A program made the translations under genes and the position numbers. A DNA stretch of 50,838 nt from Mycobacterium sp. KBS0706. Its GTDB lineage: Bacteria; Pseudomonadota; Alphaproteobacteria; DSM-16000; Inquilinaceae. The notes below the pieces were generated by a model. The model was not told the DNA's origin, ran no database searches, and saw only the letters and a program-made list of their open reading frames with translations. Numbering within the stretch: position 1 is the stretch's first letter; the number at the start of each line of letters is the position of its first letter. The stretch is taken from contig NZ_VCCH02000061.1 in assembly GCF_005938675.2 (NCBI RefSeq), positions 1-50,838 of the forward strand. Reading direction: 5' to 3'. Below are positions 1 to 8,030 of the stretch, in pieces.

Positions 1-847
1 GCCACAGGCCGCAGCCGATCGCCACCAGCGCGGCGCCGGCCAGGGATGCCGCCAGGGCCAGGAACAGCGGCGGGTGCAGGACCAGGACCAGCACCGCGAC
101 GCGGATCACCATCACCGCCCAGGCGGCGACGATGCCGGCGGCCAGCGCCGGCGCCGCCTGCGGCGCGGCCTGCGCCTGCCTGGCGAAGACCAGGGTCAGC
201 GCGGTGGAGGAGACCAACCCGCCGAGCAGCCCGGTCAGCAGCGTCCCGACCCGGGGGCCGGCGATGCGCACCGCGGCGTAGCCGGCGAAGGAGAGGCCGG
301 CGACCAGCACCACCAGCCACCAGATCTTGGCCGGGTTGATCGCCTGCCACGGATCGAGCGTCCGGTCCGGCAGGAACGGCGGCACCACCACCGCGAACAG
401 CAGGAACTGCAGCGCCGCCGCGGTCTCGGCCGGGGTGAAGCGCTCCAGCCAGCCATGCAGCCGGGCCTTCTCGCGCAGCAGCAGGGCCACGACCACGGCC
501 CCGCCCACGCCGATCAGGTCGCGCCCGATCCCGGCGGCGGCGCCGAGCAGGGCGGTGACCAGCAGCGCGACCTCGGTGGTCAGGCCCAGGCTGCCCGCCT
601 CGCGCAGATAGGCGGCCAGCATGTAGGCCCCGATCCCCGCCAGGAACAGCAGCAGCGGGCCGGGCCCGAGATCCGCCGCCAGGAAGGCTGCGACGCCGGC
701 GCCGAAGCCGGTGATGGCGAAGGTGCGCAGCCCGGCGGCGCGCTGGCCCTCGGGCCGGTCGCGGTCGGTCCAGCCGCGCTCCAGCCCGATGATCAGGCCG
801 ACGGCGAGGGCAGCGCCGAGGTGGAGGGCCGAAGATGTCTCATCCAT
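1..847 (-). CDS. MgtC/SapB family membrane protein with DUF4010 (C-terminus cut by window edge)
   Basis: The reverse strand reads open from ATG at 847 to the window edge, about 282 residues without a stop. The start motif GLIIGLERGW followed by GLRTFAITG is the MgtC/SapB N-terminal signature. Many Ala/Leu/Val-rich stretches follow, giving multiple membrane spans, with the VSSTALTLVFARQA segment typical of DUF4010. It is an inner-membrane protein. MgtC relatives are linked to magnesium limitation or acid survival, but the role of the DUF4010 branch is not settled. ATG is preferred over the GTG two codons upstream because GGGAG lies 7 nt before the ATG. It is divergent from the DUF1097 gene. 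The C-terminus is outside the window. Confidence 0.8.
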   Translation of the reverse strand, partial: MDETSSALHLGAALAVGLIIGLERGWTDRDRPEGQRAAGLRTFAITGFGAGVAAFLAADLGPGPLLLFLAGIGAYMLAAYLREAGSLGLTTEVALLVTALLGAAAGIGRDLIGVGGAVVVALLLREKARLHGWLERFTPAETAAALQFLLFAVVVPPFLPDRTLDPWQAINPAKIWWLVVLVAGLSFAGYAAVRIAGPRVGTLLTGLLGGLVSSTALTLVFARQAQAAPQAAPALAAGIVAAWAVMVIRVAVLVLVLHPPLFLALAASLAGAALVAIGCGLW

Positions 848-1077
848 CCGCACTCTCCCCTGCGCCGCCGATCCGGCGACCATAGCCGAAAGCCCGGACG
901 CCGCGAACCGAAGGATGGCACGCCGCCATCGCCGGAAGAATTCGGACGGCGACCCAGGACCTCCGTCCTCAATCGATCCAAGAACTCATACTTTGTTACA
1001 GTATGCATTCGGATGATTTGCATCCAATAATATGCCTCCGCCTGAAAACAACAATATTCGGCTGGGGGAGGGTCGCC
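848..1077. promoter_or_regulatory. Divergent intergenic region with two small inverted repeats
   Basis: This 230-nt gap between two divergent genes becomes AT-rich towards the DUF1097 gene. Two inverted repeats are visible: CATACT...AGTATG at 987-1005 and GGATG...CATCC at 1011-1025. A good ribosome binding site (GGGGGAGGG) precedes 1078. The region must carry at least the DUF1097 gene promoter. No convincing -35/-10 pair could be assigned. Confidence 0.4.
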
Positions 1078-1620
1078 ATGTCCAAATTGCTAGCTCTGTC
1101 CTTGAGCATAGCGGTGCTCGGTGCTGTGTGGGCATTCCTCGCTCTGGGGCCGCTCGCCGGCTTCGTCCTGGTCTGGGCCGGGTTCATCGCCTGGGGATGC
1201 TTCTTCCACTCCGGCGCCGACGAGAAGGCGCTGAGCCGGACGATCGTCGGCAATGCCTATGGCGCCGTGCTCGCCTGGATCGCGCTTTTGATCATCGTCC
1301 ATGTCCCGATGCCGGCGCTCGGCACGGTGTGGCCGGCCATCGTCGTCGGCGTCACCGTCTTCTTCCTGGTGATCGTCGCCTCGGTCGACCTGCTGTCGGT
1401 GGTTCCGGCCAATGTCTACGGCTATGCCGCGACCGTGGCCTATTCGCTGCATCAGGGCGCCGGCGCCGACGGCATCGGACCGCTGCAGCGCCTGACCACG
1501 GCCAGCGCCGCCAACCCGCTGGTCCTGCTGATCGTCTCGATGGTGTTCGGCGCGGTGTTCGGCTACGCCTCGGCCAAGCTGGCCGGGGCGCTGGCCAGCA
1601 AGTCCAGCGCCCCGGCCTAG
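1078..1620 (+). CDS. DUF1097 family membrane protein
   Basis: This is a 180-residue, very hydrophobic protein with about five predicted membrane spans and the FFHSGADEKALSRT loop typical of DUF1097 (E. coli YcdZ family). The function is unknown. The start at 1078 (MSKLLALSLS) is chosen over the upstream in-frame ATG at 1003, because GGGGGAGGG sits just before it and the extension would put polar residues ahead of the first membrane helix. It is convergent with gatB, and a strong hairpin separates them. Confidence 0.8.
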   Translation: MSKLLALSLSIAVLGAVWAFLALGPLAGFVLVWAGFIAWGCFFHSGADEKALSRTIVGNAYGAVLAWIALLIIVHVPMPALGTVWPAIVVGVTVFFLVIVASVDLLSVVPANVYGYAATVAYSLHQGAGADGIGPLQRLTTASAANPLVLLIVSMVFGAVFGYASAKLAGALASKSSAPA

Positions 1621-1635
1621 CCGCTCCGATCGATC

Positions 1636-1664
1636 CGCCGGCCTCGTGCGTGACGAGGCCGGCG
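1636..1664. terminator. Bidirectional hairpin between DUF1097 gene and gatB
   Basis: A perfect 12-bp GC-rich stem (CGCCGGCCTCGT / ACGAGGCCGGCG) with a 5-nt loop lies between two convergent stop codons. There is no T-tract, so factor-independent termination is only probable. Confidence 0.6.
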
Positions 1665-1671
1665 GGCGGGA

Positions 1672-3126
1672 TCAGCCGTTCAGCTTGGTCTTCAAAAGCT
1701 CGTTCAGCATCGCCGGGTTGGCCTTGCCGCCCGAGGCCTTCATCACCTGGCCGACGAAGAAGCCGAACAGCTTGTCCTTGCCCGAGCGGTACTCGGCCAC
1801 CTTGTCGGCCTGGGCCGCCATCACCTGGTCGATCACCGCCTCGATCGCGCCGGTGTCGGTGACCTGCTTCAGCCCCTTGGCCTCGACGATGGCGCCGGCG
1901 TCCTGCCCGGTCTCCATCATCTCGGCGAAGACGTCCTTGGCGATGCGCCCGGAGATGGTGTTGTCGGCGATCAGATCGACCAAGCCGCCCAGCTGCTCGG
2001 CCGAGACCGGGCTGTCCTCGATCTCCTTGCCGGCCTTGGCCAGGCCGCCGAACAGCTCGTTGATCACCCAGTTGGCGGCCAGCTTCGGGTCGCGCCCCTT
2101 GGCCGCGCGCTCGTAGAAGAAGGCCTTGGCCTGCTCGGCCACCAGCACGCCGGCATCATAGGCCGACAGGCCGTATTCGCCGATGAAGCGCGCCTTCTTC
2201 TCGTCCGGCAGCTCCGGCAGGGTCGCGGCGATGCGCTCGACGAAGCCGTCCTCCAGCACCAGCGGCAGCAGGTCCGGGTCCGGGAAGTAGCGGTAGTCAT
2301 GCGCATCTTCCTTGGTGCGCAGCGACCGCGTCTCGCCCTTGTTCGGGTCCCACAGCCGGGTCTCCTGGTTGATGGCCCCGCCGCCCTCGATGATCTCGAC
2401 CTGGCGCTGGGCCTCGAACTCGATCGCCGACATGACATGGCGGATCGAGTTGACGTTCTTGACCTCGCAGCGGGTGCCGAATTCGGTGTCGCCGACGCGG
2501 CGCACCGACACGTTGACGTCGCAGCGCATGGAGCCTTCCTCCATGTTGCCGTCGCAGGTGCCGAGATAGCGCAGGATCGACCGCAGCTTGCGGAGATAGG
2601 CCGAGGCGTCGTCCGGGCTGCGCAGGTCGGGCTCGGACACGATTTCCATCAGTGCCACGCCGGACCGGTTCAGGTCGACGAAGGTCTCGCGCGGCGACTG
2701 GTCGTGCAGGCTCTTGCCCGCATCCTGCTCGAGATGCAGCCGGGTGATGCCGACGGTGCGGGCCGACCCGTCCGGCAGGTCCAGCACGATCTCGCCGGTG
2801 CCGACGATCGGGTCCTTGTACTGGCTGATCTGGTAGCCCTGCGGCAGGTCCGCGTAAAAGTAGTTCTTGCGGTCGAACACCGAGCGACGGTTGATCTGCG
2901 CCTTGAGGCCGAGGCCGGTCTTCACCGCCTGCTCGACGCAATGGTCGTTGATCACCGGCAGCATGCCGGGCATGGCGGCGTCGACCAGGCTGACCTGGCT
3001 GTTCGGGGCCGCGCCGAAATCGGTCGCAGCGCCGGAGAACAGCTTGGCCTTGGAGATGACCTGGGCATGGACTTCGAGCCCGATCACCGTCTCCCAGGTG
3101 CCCGTCTCGCCCTCGATCGTGTACAT
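1672..3126 (-). CDS. gatB: Aspartyl/glutamyl-tRNA amidotransferase subunit B
   Basis: GatB is the tRNA-binding and kinase-like subunit of GatCAB, which amidates Glu-tRNA(Gln) and Asp-tRNA(Asn) in the cytoplasm. The protein (484 residues from 3126) has the family signature VIGLEVHAQ near its start, the DRKNYFYADLPQGYQ motif, and the C-terminal GatB/YqeY helical domain ending at LLKTKLNG. The frame is open upstream to a GTG at 3207, one nucleotide after the RidA stop. That start would add 27 residues not found in the usual GatB, so ATG 3126 (MYTIEGETGTW) is preferred, although no strong ribosome binding site decides it. The partner genes gatC and gatA lie about 5 kb away on the same strand, so the complex is split over two loci. 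Confidence 0.95.
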   Translation of the reverse strand: MYTIEGETGTWETVIGLEVHAQVISKAKLFSGAATDFGAAPNSQVSLVDAAMPGMLPVINDHCVEQAVKTGLGLKAQINRRSVFDRKNYFYADLPQGYQISQYKDPIVGTGEIVLDLPDGSARTVGITRLHLEQDAGKSLHDQSPRETFVDLNRSGVALMEIVSEPDLRSPDDASAYLRKLRSILRYLGTCDGNMEEGSMRCDVNVSVRRVGDTEFGTRCEVKNVNSIRHVMSAIEFEAQRQVEIIEGGGAINQETRLWDPNKGETRSLRTKEDAHDYRYFPDPDLLPLVLEDGFVERIAATLPELPDEKKARFIGEYGLSAYDAGVLVAEQAKAFFYERAAKGRDPKLAANWVINELFGGLAKAGKEIEDSPVSAEQLGGLVDLIADNTISGRIAKDVFAEMMETGQDAGAIVEAKGLKQVTDTGAIEAVIDQVMAAQADKVAEYRSGKDKLFGFFVGQVMKASGGKANPAMLNELLKTKLNG

Positions 3127-3208
3127 GGAACCGCTCGCACTACCGTCCGGAAGCGAGACAGGGAGCGCGGAAGGGGTCCCGCTGTCAACATTATGTTGAA
3201 CAGCCACC

Positions 3209-3694
3209 CTAAGGTTGAATGGCGACCTCCGCCTCGATCTCGACCGCCAGGCCGAAGGGCAGCCCGGCCATGCCGACGGCGGAGCGGGAATGCGCCCCGC
3301 GCTCCGGCCCGAAGACCTCGACGATCAGGTCGGTGAAGCCGTTGATCACCAGCGGATAGCGGTTGAAGGACGGCGCCGCATTGACCATGCCGAAGGCGCG
3401 CAGCCAGGCGGTGATGCGGTCGAGGTCGCCGAGCGCGTCCTTGAGGCTGGCGAGGATGGCGAGGCCGGTCAGCCGCGCGGCCTGGTAGCCCTGCTCCTCC
3501 GTCAGCTCCTGCCCGACCTTGCCGAGCAGTGGTGCCAGCGACCCGTCCGGCGCCAGGGCGCCATGGCCGGAGACATAGGCCCGGTCGCCATGCACGCGGA
3601 CCCAGGGGAAGCTCAGCTTCACCCCCGGCGGCAGCTGGATCGGCGCCGGCAGCTGCAGCCCCAGCGCGCTCAATTTCGCCTCGATCTCGGCCAT
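3209..3694 (-). CDS. RidA/YjgF family protein
   Basis: This is a 161-residue Rid-superfamily protein. RidA members hydrolyse reactive enamine/imine intermediates, and the longer subfamilies are poorly characterised. The family fold is suggested by the YVSGHGALAPDGSL segment, the Q-GYQAARLTGLAILASL helix and the C-terminal pattern GAHSRSAVGMAGLPFGLAVEIEAEVAI, in which the Arg that binds substrate carboxylate is retained. The length and the N-terminal extension match the 150-160-residue subgroup, not the 128-residue housekeeping RidA. GGGAG lies 8 nt before ATG 3694. The gene is directly upstream of gatB on the same strand, so co-transcription is likely. Confidence 0.85.
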   Translation of the reverse strand: MAEIEAKLSALGLQLPAPIQLPPGVKLSFPWVRVHGDRAYVSGHGALAPDGSLAPLLGKVGQELTEEQGYQAARLTGLAILASLKDALGDLDRITAWLRAFGMVNAAPSFNRYPLVINGFTDLIVEVFGPERGAHSRSAVGMAGLPFGLAVEIEAEVAIQP

Positions 3695-3743
3695 CGGTGA
3701 ATCTCCCTATGCGTGCCGGCCGATGCTACAGGCCGGCCGCGCG

Positions 3744-4919
3744 TCAGACCACGTTGAGCTCGACGATCGGCCGGTTCTCCAGGATGCGGGTGAAGGCGAA
3801 GGGCGACAGGTCGAGGCTGCGGAAGCCGCCATGGGCGATCAGCTCGGCCACGCCGCGGCCTGCGGCAGGCGACTGCTGCAGCCCGTGGCCGGAGAAGCCG
3901 TTGGCGAAAATCAGGTTCGGCAGGTCGGGATGCGGCCCGATGATGGCATTGTGATCGACCGTGTTCATCTCGTAGTGGCCCGCCCAGGAGTTCACCACCT
4001 TCAGGCTCTCGAAGGCCGGCACCCGCTCGGCCAAAGCCGGCCACATCATCTCGTCGAACAGGCCGTGGTCGACCGTCAGGTCCTCGGTGTCCGGGTCCTC
4101 GCCCAGGGGCGGGGCGCCGCAGATGAACAGGTTGCCCTCGGGCCGGAACCAGACGCCCGAAGGGTCGATCACCAGCGGGCAGCCCGCCAGCATCCGCCGG
4201 CAGTCGAACACGAAGACGCAGCGTTTGCGGCCCTCGACCGGCAGGTCGATCCCGGCCAGCGCCGCGACCTTGCCGGCCTGCGGCCCGGCGGCGTTGACCA
4301 GCATGCCGCAGCCGATGCGGCCACCCTGCGCCAGGGTCACGCCGGTGACCCGGCCGCCGGCCCGGTCGATGCCGGTGACGGTGTCGGCGATGTAGGTGGC
4401 GCCGAGCGACCGGGCCTTGCGCTTGAACGCCTGCAGCAGGCTGTAGCCGTCGAACCAGCCCTCGCCGGCCAGGCCGAGCGAGCCGGCGGAGAGGCCGTCG
4501 ACATTGAGCCAGGGGAAACGTTCAGCCAGCCGGTCCGGCGCCATCAGGTCGACGGCGACGCCCTCCCCGACCTGCATCTCGTGATTGGCCTGCAGCACCG
4601 GCAGACCGGCCGGGGTGGCGAGGAACAGGTAGCCCTTCTCGTGGAAGCCGAAATCCGGCACCTCGCCCTCGACCTCGAGCCAGCGCTCGGGGTGCTTCAG
4701 CACCTCCAGCCCGAAGCGCGACACCGCGACATTGAAGGGGGTGGAGAATTGCTGCCGGATCGAGGAGGCGGAGAGCGCCGAGGACGCGGTGCGGTAGGTC
4801 GGGTCGCGCTCGACCACCGCGACGGTGCCGCCGAAGCCCGGCTCCAGCATCAGGAAGCAGGCGACGGCGCTGCCGATGGCGCCGCCGCCGATGATGACCA
4901 CGTCGAAGCTGTCCGCCAT
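3744..4919 (-). CDS. FAD-dependent amine/amino-acid oxidoreductase (DAO family)
   Basis: This 391-residue flavoprotein has the N-terminal dinucleotide-binding motif VVIIGGGAIGSAVA. It also has the DAO-family C-terminal FSGHGLQQSPAAGRGVAELI segment that closes the FAD site. DAO enzymes oxidise glycine, sarcosine, D-amino acids or related amines; the substrate cannot be read from sequence. The start at 4919 (MADSFDVV) puts the GxGxxG motif at the usual distance. A longer in-frame start at 4982 only adds translation of an intergenic inverted repeat. The gene is divergent from an XRE-cupin regulator, a common arrangement for amine or amino-acid catabolic oxidases, so that regulator may control it. 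Confidence 0.85.
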   Translation of the reverse strand: MADSFDVVIIGGGAIGSAVACFLMLEPGFGGTVAVVERDPTYRTASSALSASSIRQQFSTPFNVAVSRFGLEVLKHPERWLEVEGEVPDFGFHEKGYLFLATPAGLPVLQANHEMQVGEGVAVDLMAPDRLAERFPWLNVDGLSAGSLGLAGEGWFDGYSLLQAFKRKARSLGATYIADTVTGIDRAGGRVTGVTLAQGGRIGCGMLVNAAGPQAGKVAALAGIDLPVEGRKRCVFVFDCRRMLAGCPLVIDPSGVWFRPEGNLFICGAPPLGEDPDTEDLTVDHGLFDEMMWPALAERVPAFESLKVVNSWAGHYEMNTVDHNAIIGPHPDLPNLIFANGFSGHGLQQSPAAGRGVAELIAHGGFRSLDLSPFAFTRILENRPIVELNVV

Positions 4920-4950
4920 GCCCGCACCCTGTCTTCGCCGCCTTCCCTCC

Positions 4951-5025
4951 CCCGTCATCCCCGCGAAAGCGGGGATCTCCAACCGGGTGTCTCGACGAGA
5001 TTCCCGCTTTCGCGGGGATGACGGG
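4951..5025. repeat. Perfect 23-bp inverted repeat (dispersed palindromic family)
   Basis: The arms are 4951-4973 and 5003-5025, built on CCCGTCATCCCCGCGAAAG and its exact complement, with 29 nt between. This arm is a repeat common in intergenic DNA of many Proteobacteria, and it is the source of spurious peptides ending in PAFAGMT. It lies in the divergent region between the FAD oxidoreductase and the XRE-cupin gene. Confidence 0.85.
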
Positions 5026-5083
5026 GAAGGTGGATTGGATCCGTCACACCTAGACTAAGGAGGAGCGACGCGCAATCAGGAAT

Positions 5084-5097
5084 TTTCCGATCGGAAA
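5084..5097. promoter_or_regulatory. 14-bp perfect palindrome, candidate XRE-cupin operator
   Basis: TTTCCGATCGGAAA is perfectly symmetric and lies 38 nt upstream of the XRE-cupin start, in the divergent promoter region. A helix-turn-helix dimer encoded next door makes this a likely autoregulatory operator. No binding data can be seen from sequence. Confidence 0.5.
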
Positions 5098-5135
5098 CAG
5101 ATGCAGGCCGCTGCGGCGCATGCTTAGCTCCACGC

Positions 5136-5696
5136 ATGAACAGTGACGTGCCCCAGAGCCTTGGCCCGCGGCTGAAAGCGTTGCGCCGGACCCGCGGCTG
5201 GACGCTGGAGGCGGCGTCCGAGCGCACCGGCCTGGCCAAGTCAACCCTGTCGAAGATCGAGAACGGCCGGATGTCGCCGACGGTCGAGGTGCTGCTGAAG
5301 CTGTCGCAGGGCTTCGGTGTCGATATGGCAGGACTGTTCGGCGAGGCCCGGCCGGCCCCGGCGGGGCGCAGCCTGACCCGGGCCGGCACCGGGCCGCGCT
5401 ACGAGACCCGCAGCTACAGCCACGAGCTCCTGGGCGCCGACTTGGCGGACAAACGCATCACCCCGGTGCGCGCCCGGGTCAAGGCCCGGAGCCTGCTGGA
5501 CTACGGCCCGCTGGACCAGCATGAGGGCCAGCAGTTCCTGCTGGTCCTGTCCGGCGCGGTGACGATGCATTTCGCCGGCGAGGCGCCGTTCCGCCTGGCC
5601 GCCGGCGACAGCCTCTATTTCGACGCCCGCACCCCGCACGCCCTCCTCTCCGACGGGCCGCTGGAGGCGGAGATCCTGTGGATCCATGCGGGGTGA
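5136..5696 (+). CDS. XRE-family transcriptional regulator with cupin sensor domain
   Basis: This is a 186-residue two-domain regulator. Residues 10-65 form an XRE helix-turn-helix (LKALRRTRGWTLEAAS... KSTLSKIENGRMSPTVEVLLKLS). Residues about 105-186 form a cupin barrel (DQHEGQQFLLVLSGAV, FRLAAGDSLYFDARTPHAL), which senses a small ligand in related proteins such as PuuR and SutR. No strong ribosome binding site precedes the ATG at 5136, but the HTH begins at the normal distance. A perfect palindrome at 5084-5097 is a candidate operator. Its divergent neighbour is a DAO-type oxidoreductase, the likely target. Confidence 0.88.
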   Translation: MNSDVPQSLGPRLKALRRTRGWTLEAASERTGLAKSTLSKIENGRMSPTVEVLLKLSQGFGVDMAGLFGEARPAPAGRSLTRAGTGPRYETRSYSHELLGADLADKRITPVRARVKARSLLDYGPLDQHEGQQFLLVLSGAVTMHFAGEAPFRLAAGDSLYFDARTPHALLSDGPLEAEILWIHAG

Positions 5697-5701
5697 GGCC
5701 T

Positions 5702-5830
5702 CCCCCTCACCCTCCCGTTGCCGACGCAACGGCACCCTCCCTCTCCCCGAGGAGAGGGGAAAAGCAACGCGGCCAATATGCCTCTCCTTGGGGAGAGGTC
5801 GAAATCGCGCAGCGATTTCGGGTGAGGGGG
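5702..5830. repeat. Intergenic palindromic repeat pair (related to the 15.5/24.7/31.3 kb family)
   Basis: Two inverted halves each combine a CCTCTCC...GGAGAGG hairpin with a CCCTCACCC/GGGTGAGGG block and an inner hairpin (GAAATCGCGCAGCGATTTC). The order of blocks is reversed relative to the copies at 15.5 and 24.7 kb, with the hairpins facing inwards. It lies between the convergent XRE-cupin and FMN reductase genes. Confidence 0.7.
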
Positions 5831-5858
5831 CGGCGCCGGCCGACAAACCCGGAGCGGC

Positions 5859-6422
5859 CTATCCCCGCAGCGGCTTCAGCGCCTCGGCCCAGCGGGCCAG
5901 CTCGTCCAACATCGCGGTCGCGGCCTTGGCCTGGCCCTCGGGGAGGGTGAGCTTGCCGTCGGCCAGCGAATTCCAGGCCATCGGGATCGACACCGCCTCG
6001 GTCAGCGGCACCACCTTCAGAGTGGTCAGGGTCAGCTTCTCGGCCTGGACGGCGCGCATGCCGCCGGAGGCGCCGCCATAGCTGACGAAGCCGGCCGGCT
6101 TGTAGTTCCATTCCAGGTACAGGTAGTTCAGCGCGTTCAAGAGCGCCGGCGGCGGGCCGAAATTGTATTCCGGCGTGACGAAGACGAAGGCGTCGGCGGC
6201 GCTGACGCTGGCGGCCCAGCGCCTGGTGTGCTCATGCACATAGCGTTGCAGCCGCGGATGCTCCGGCTCGTCGAACACCGGCAGGTCGAACTCCTTGAGG
6301 TCGACCAGCGACGCGTCGAACTGGCCATGGCCGGCGGCGATCTCCTGGAACCAGGAGGCGACCACCAGGCCGATCCGGGTCGGCCGGGTGCTGCAGATGA
6401 TGGTGTGGAGCTTCAAGGGCAC
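5859..6422 (-). CDS. NADPH-dependent FMN reductase family protein
   Basis: This is a 187-residue flavodoxin-like quinone/FMN reductase (YieF/ArsH-like superfamily) that would transfer electrons from NAD(P)H to FMN-bound acceptors in the cytoplasm. The phosphate-binding loop is STRPTRIG near the N-terminus, and the flavin-contact motif is TPEYNFGPPPALLNALNYL. YGGASGGMRA is the second flavin loop. GTG at 6422 is chosen because GGGAG lies 6 nt before it. The frame extends to 6491, but the extra residues are basic and unlike the family. No functional partner is adjacent. Confidence 0.85.
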   Translation of the reverse strand: MPLKLHTIICSTRPTRIGLVVASWFQEIAAGHGQFDASLVDLKEFDLPVFDEPEHPRLQRYVHEHTRRWAASVSAADAFVFVTPEYNFGPPPALLNALNYLYLEWNYKPAGFVSYGGASGGMRAVQAEKLTLTTLKVVPLTEAVSIPMAWNSLADGKLTLPEGQAKAATAMLDELARWAEALKPLRG

Positions 6423-6496
6423 AACGCTCTCCCGGTGCGACGGAGATTGGACGATGGGCCGCGATCTTTGCGACGGCCGACGCAAGCGCACAAGCG

Positions 6497-7297
6497 CTAT
6501 TCGGTTTCCGGCCGGCGGGCGATCAGGGCCGAGGAGGTGACCACCTCGGCCACCATGCCGTCGGCCTCATACTCCGCCATCAGCCCTTCGATCTCGGCGA
6601 TCAGCGCCGTGACCCGGTCGCCGATCCGGTCCGGCGCGGTGCCGGACATCGACAGGGCACGGTCGATCAGCGTCTCGGTCGGAATCCGCCGCCGCTCGAT
6701 CACCGCCACCTCCTCCAGCCGGCTGAACGGCGAGTCGAGCAGCACCGCGGTATGGTTGAGCCAGTCCGTGGACCGCAGCATCGCCCGGGCGCTGTCGCCC
6801 CCGGCATAGCGTTCGATCAGGTCGCGAAACGGCTTCACCCAGCGATTGTCGGGCACCTTCGGATGGTCGTCATGGATCAGCACCACGGCGCCCTCGGGAT
6901 CGATCATGGCGTCGAGGCGGCGCAGCGTCTCGACCCGGTCCATCCAGTGGAAGGAGCGCCCCATCGTCACCAGCCGGAAGCGGCCGAGCTCCGGCCCCAG
7001 ATCGTAGGAACTGCCCTGCTGCAAAGCGACCCGGACTCCGGCCCGCTCCGCCGTCTCCGCCGCGACCGCGAGCATCTCGGGCTCCGGATCGATGCCGACG
7101 ACCTCGCCGGCGAAGGGGGCAAGCGCCACCGCGATCTGGCCCGGACCGCAGCCGAGATCCAGCACCCGATGCTCGCCGCCGAGGCCGCAGGTCCGGGCGA
7201 TGCGCGGGAACAGGCCGGCGGCATAGGCCGGCCGACCCTGCAGGTAATGGGCGGCCGCGGTGCGGAATCGCCGCGGCGTGAAGGGAATCGTGGTCAT
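6497..7297 (-). CDS. Class I SAM-dependent methyltransferase
   Basis: This is a 266-residue methyltransferase. Motif I is RVLDLGCGPGQIAVALAPF, followed by the acidic VVGIDPEPEML strand that binds the SAM ribose, and by the GRSFHWMD segment. The WxD signature is typical of the Methyltransf_11/25 (ubiE-like) group. Substrate is unknown. ATG 7297 is preferred because GGAGG lies just upstream. The frame stays open to 7396, but those residues resemble no family member. It is a single gene, in the same orientation as the FMN reductase with only a short gap. Confidence 0.85.
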   Translation of the reverse strand: MTTIPFTPRRFRTAAAHYLQGRPAYAAGLFPRIARTCGLGGEHRVLDLGCGPGQIAVALAPFAGEVVGIDPEPEMLAVAAETAERAGVRVALQQGSSYDLGPELGRFRLVTMGRSFHWMDRVETLRRLDAMIDPEGAVVLIHDDHPKVPDNRWVKPFRDLIERYAGGDSARAMLRSTDWLNHTAVLLDSPFSRLEEVAVIERRRIPTETLIDRALSMSGTAPDRIGDRVTALIAEIEGLMAEYEADGMVAEVVTSSALIARRPETE

Positions 7298-7418
7298 GGA
7301 CCGGCCTCCTGCGGATGTGCCGGCGCTCCCCTTCCCCGCGCCTTGCCTCGGCATAGCAGCTTTCGATGACGGTCCGAAGACGACAGGGCGCCGCAAGCGC
7401 CAGCGCCACCCCCTTCAC

Positions 7419-7501
7419 CGTCATGGCGAGGAGCGAAGCGACGTGGCCATCCAGAGATCGAGCCGCTGGATGGCCACGCCGCTTTGGGGCTCGCCATGAC
7501 G
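7419..7501. repeat. Nested inverted repeat
   Basis: The outer arms CGTCATGGCGAG (7419-7430) and CTCGCCATGACG (7490-7501) are exact complements. The inner arms GTGGCCATCCAG and CTGGATGGCCAC are also exact complements. The whole element is an 83-nt imperfect cruciform. It lies between the methyltransferase and GNAT genes and looks like a dispersed intergenic repeat family. Confidence 0.75.
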
Positions 7502-7530
7502 GCTTAAGCCTTTCGGTATCGCGATGGAGC

Positions 7531-8028
7531 TTACAGGAACCGGATGCGCAGCTCGTCGTCATAGGCGCGGTCGCCGATCCGCAGCGCGCCCGGCTCGACG
7601 CCGTAGACGGTGAAGCCGTGCCGCTCATAGAGGCGGCGCGCCGGCTCGGCCTCGGTGATCACCGCAAGCAGCACGGCGTCGAGGCCTTCGGCCCGGGCAT
7701 GGTCCAGCACGGCCTCGACCAGCGCGTCGGCGGCGCCGGTGCCGCGTGCCTCGGGCCGGACATACATCCGCACCAGCGTGCCGCGGTGGCGGCGCTTGAC
7801 CCCGCTCTCCCGCGCCAGCCCGACGAGGCCGAGCAGCCGGCCGTCACGCTCGGCCGCGAAGGTCGGCACCTCGGTCACGCGCCGGACGAAGTCGTCGAGC
7901 GACAGGCCAGCTTCCGTCTCATAGGTGGAGCCGAACGCCTCGGGATGGCGTTCCAGCCCCTCCAGCCGGATTTCGCGATAGGCCGCGGCATCCGCAGGGC
8001 CGAGCCGGCGGATGCTGAAGCCGGTCAT
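7531..8028 (-). CDS. GNAT family N-acetyltransferase
   Basis: This 165-residue protein has the GNAT acetyl-CoA fold: N-terminal IRRLGPADAAAYREIRLEGL, the central strand GTLVRMYVRPEARGTGAADAL containing the pyrophosphate loop (Q/R-x-x-G-x-G/A replaced by RGTGAA), and the C-terminal ARRLYERHGF motif. The acceptor substrate is unknown. The ATG at 8028 begins 2 nt after the gatA stop, so the gene is the last member of a gatC-gatA-GNAT operon. That linkage does not itself indicate a role in tRNA amidation. Confidence 0.85.
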   Translation of the reverse strand: MTGFSIRRLGPADAAAYREIRLEGLERHPEAFGSTYETEAGLSLDDFVRRVTEVPTFAAERDGRLLGLVGLARESGVKRRHRGTLVRMYVRPEARGTGAADALVEAVLDHARAEGLDAVLLAVITEAEPARRLYERHGFTVYGVEPGALRIGDRAYDDELRIRFL

Positions 8029-8030
8029 CG

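Noticed and set aside
4920..4982. N-terminal extension of the FAD oxidoreductase
   Set aside because: The added residues translate the intergenic inverted repeat (PAFAGMT-type peptide), a well-known annotation artefact.
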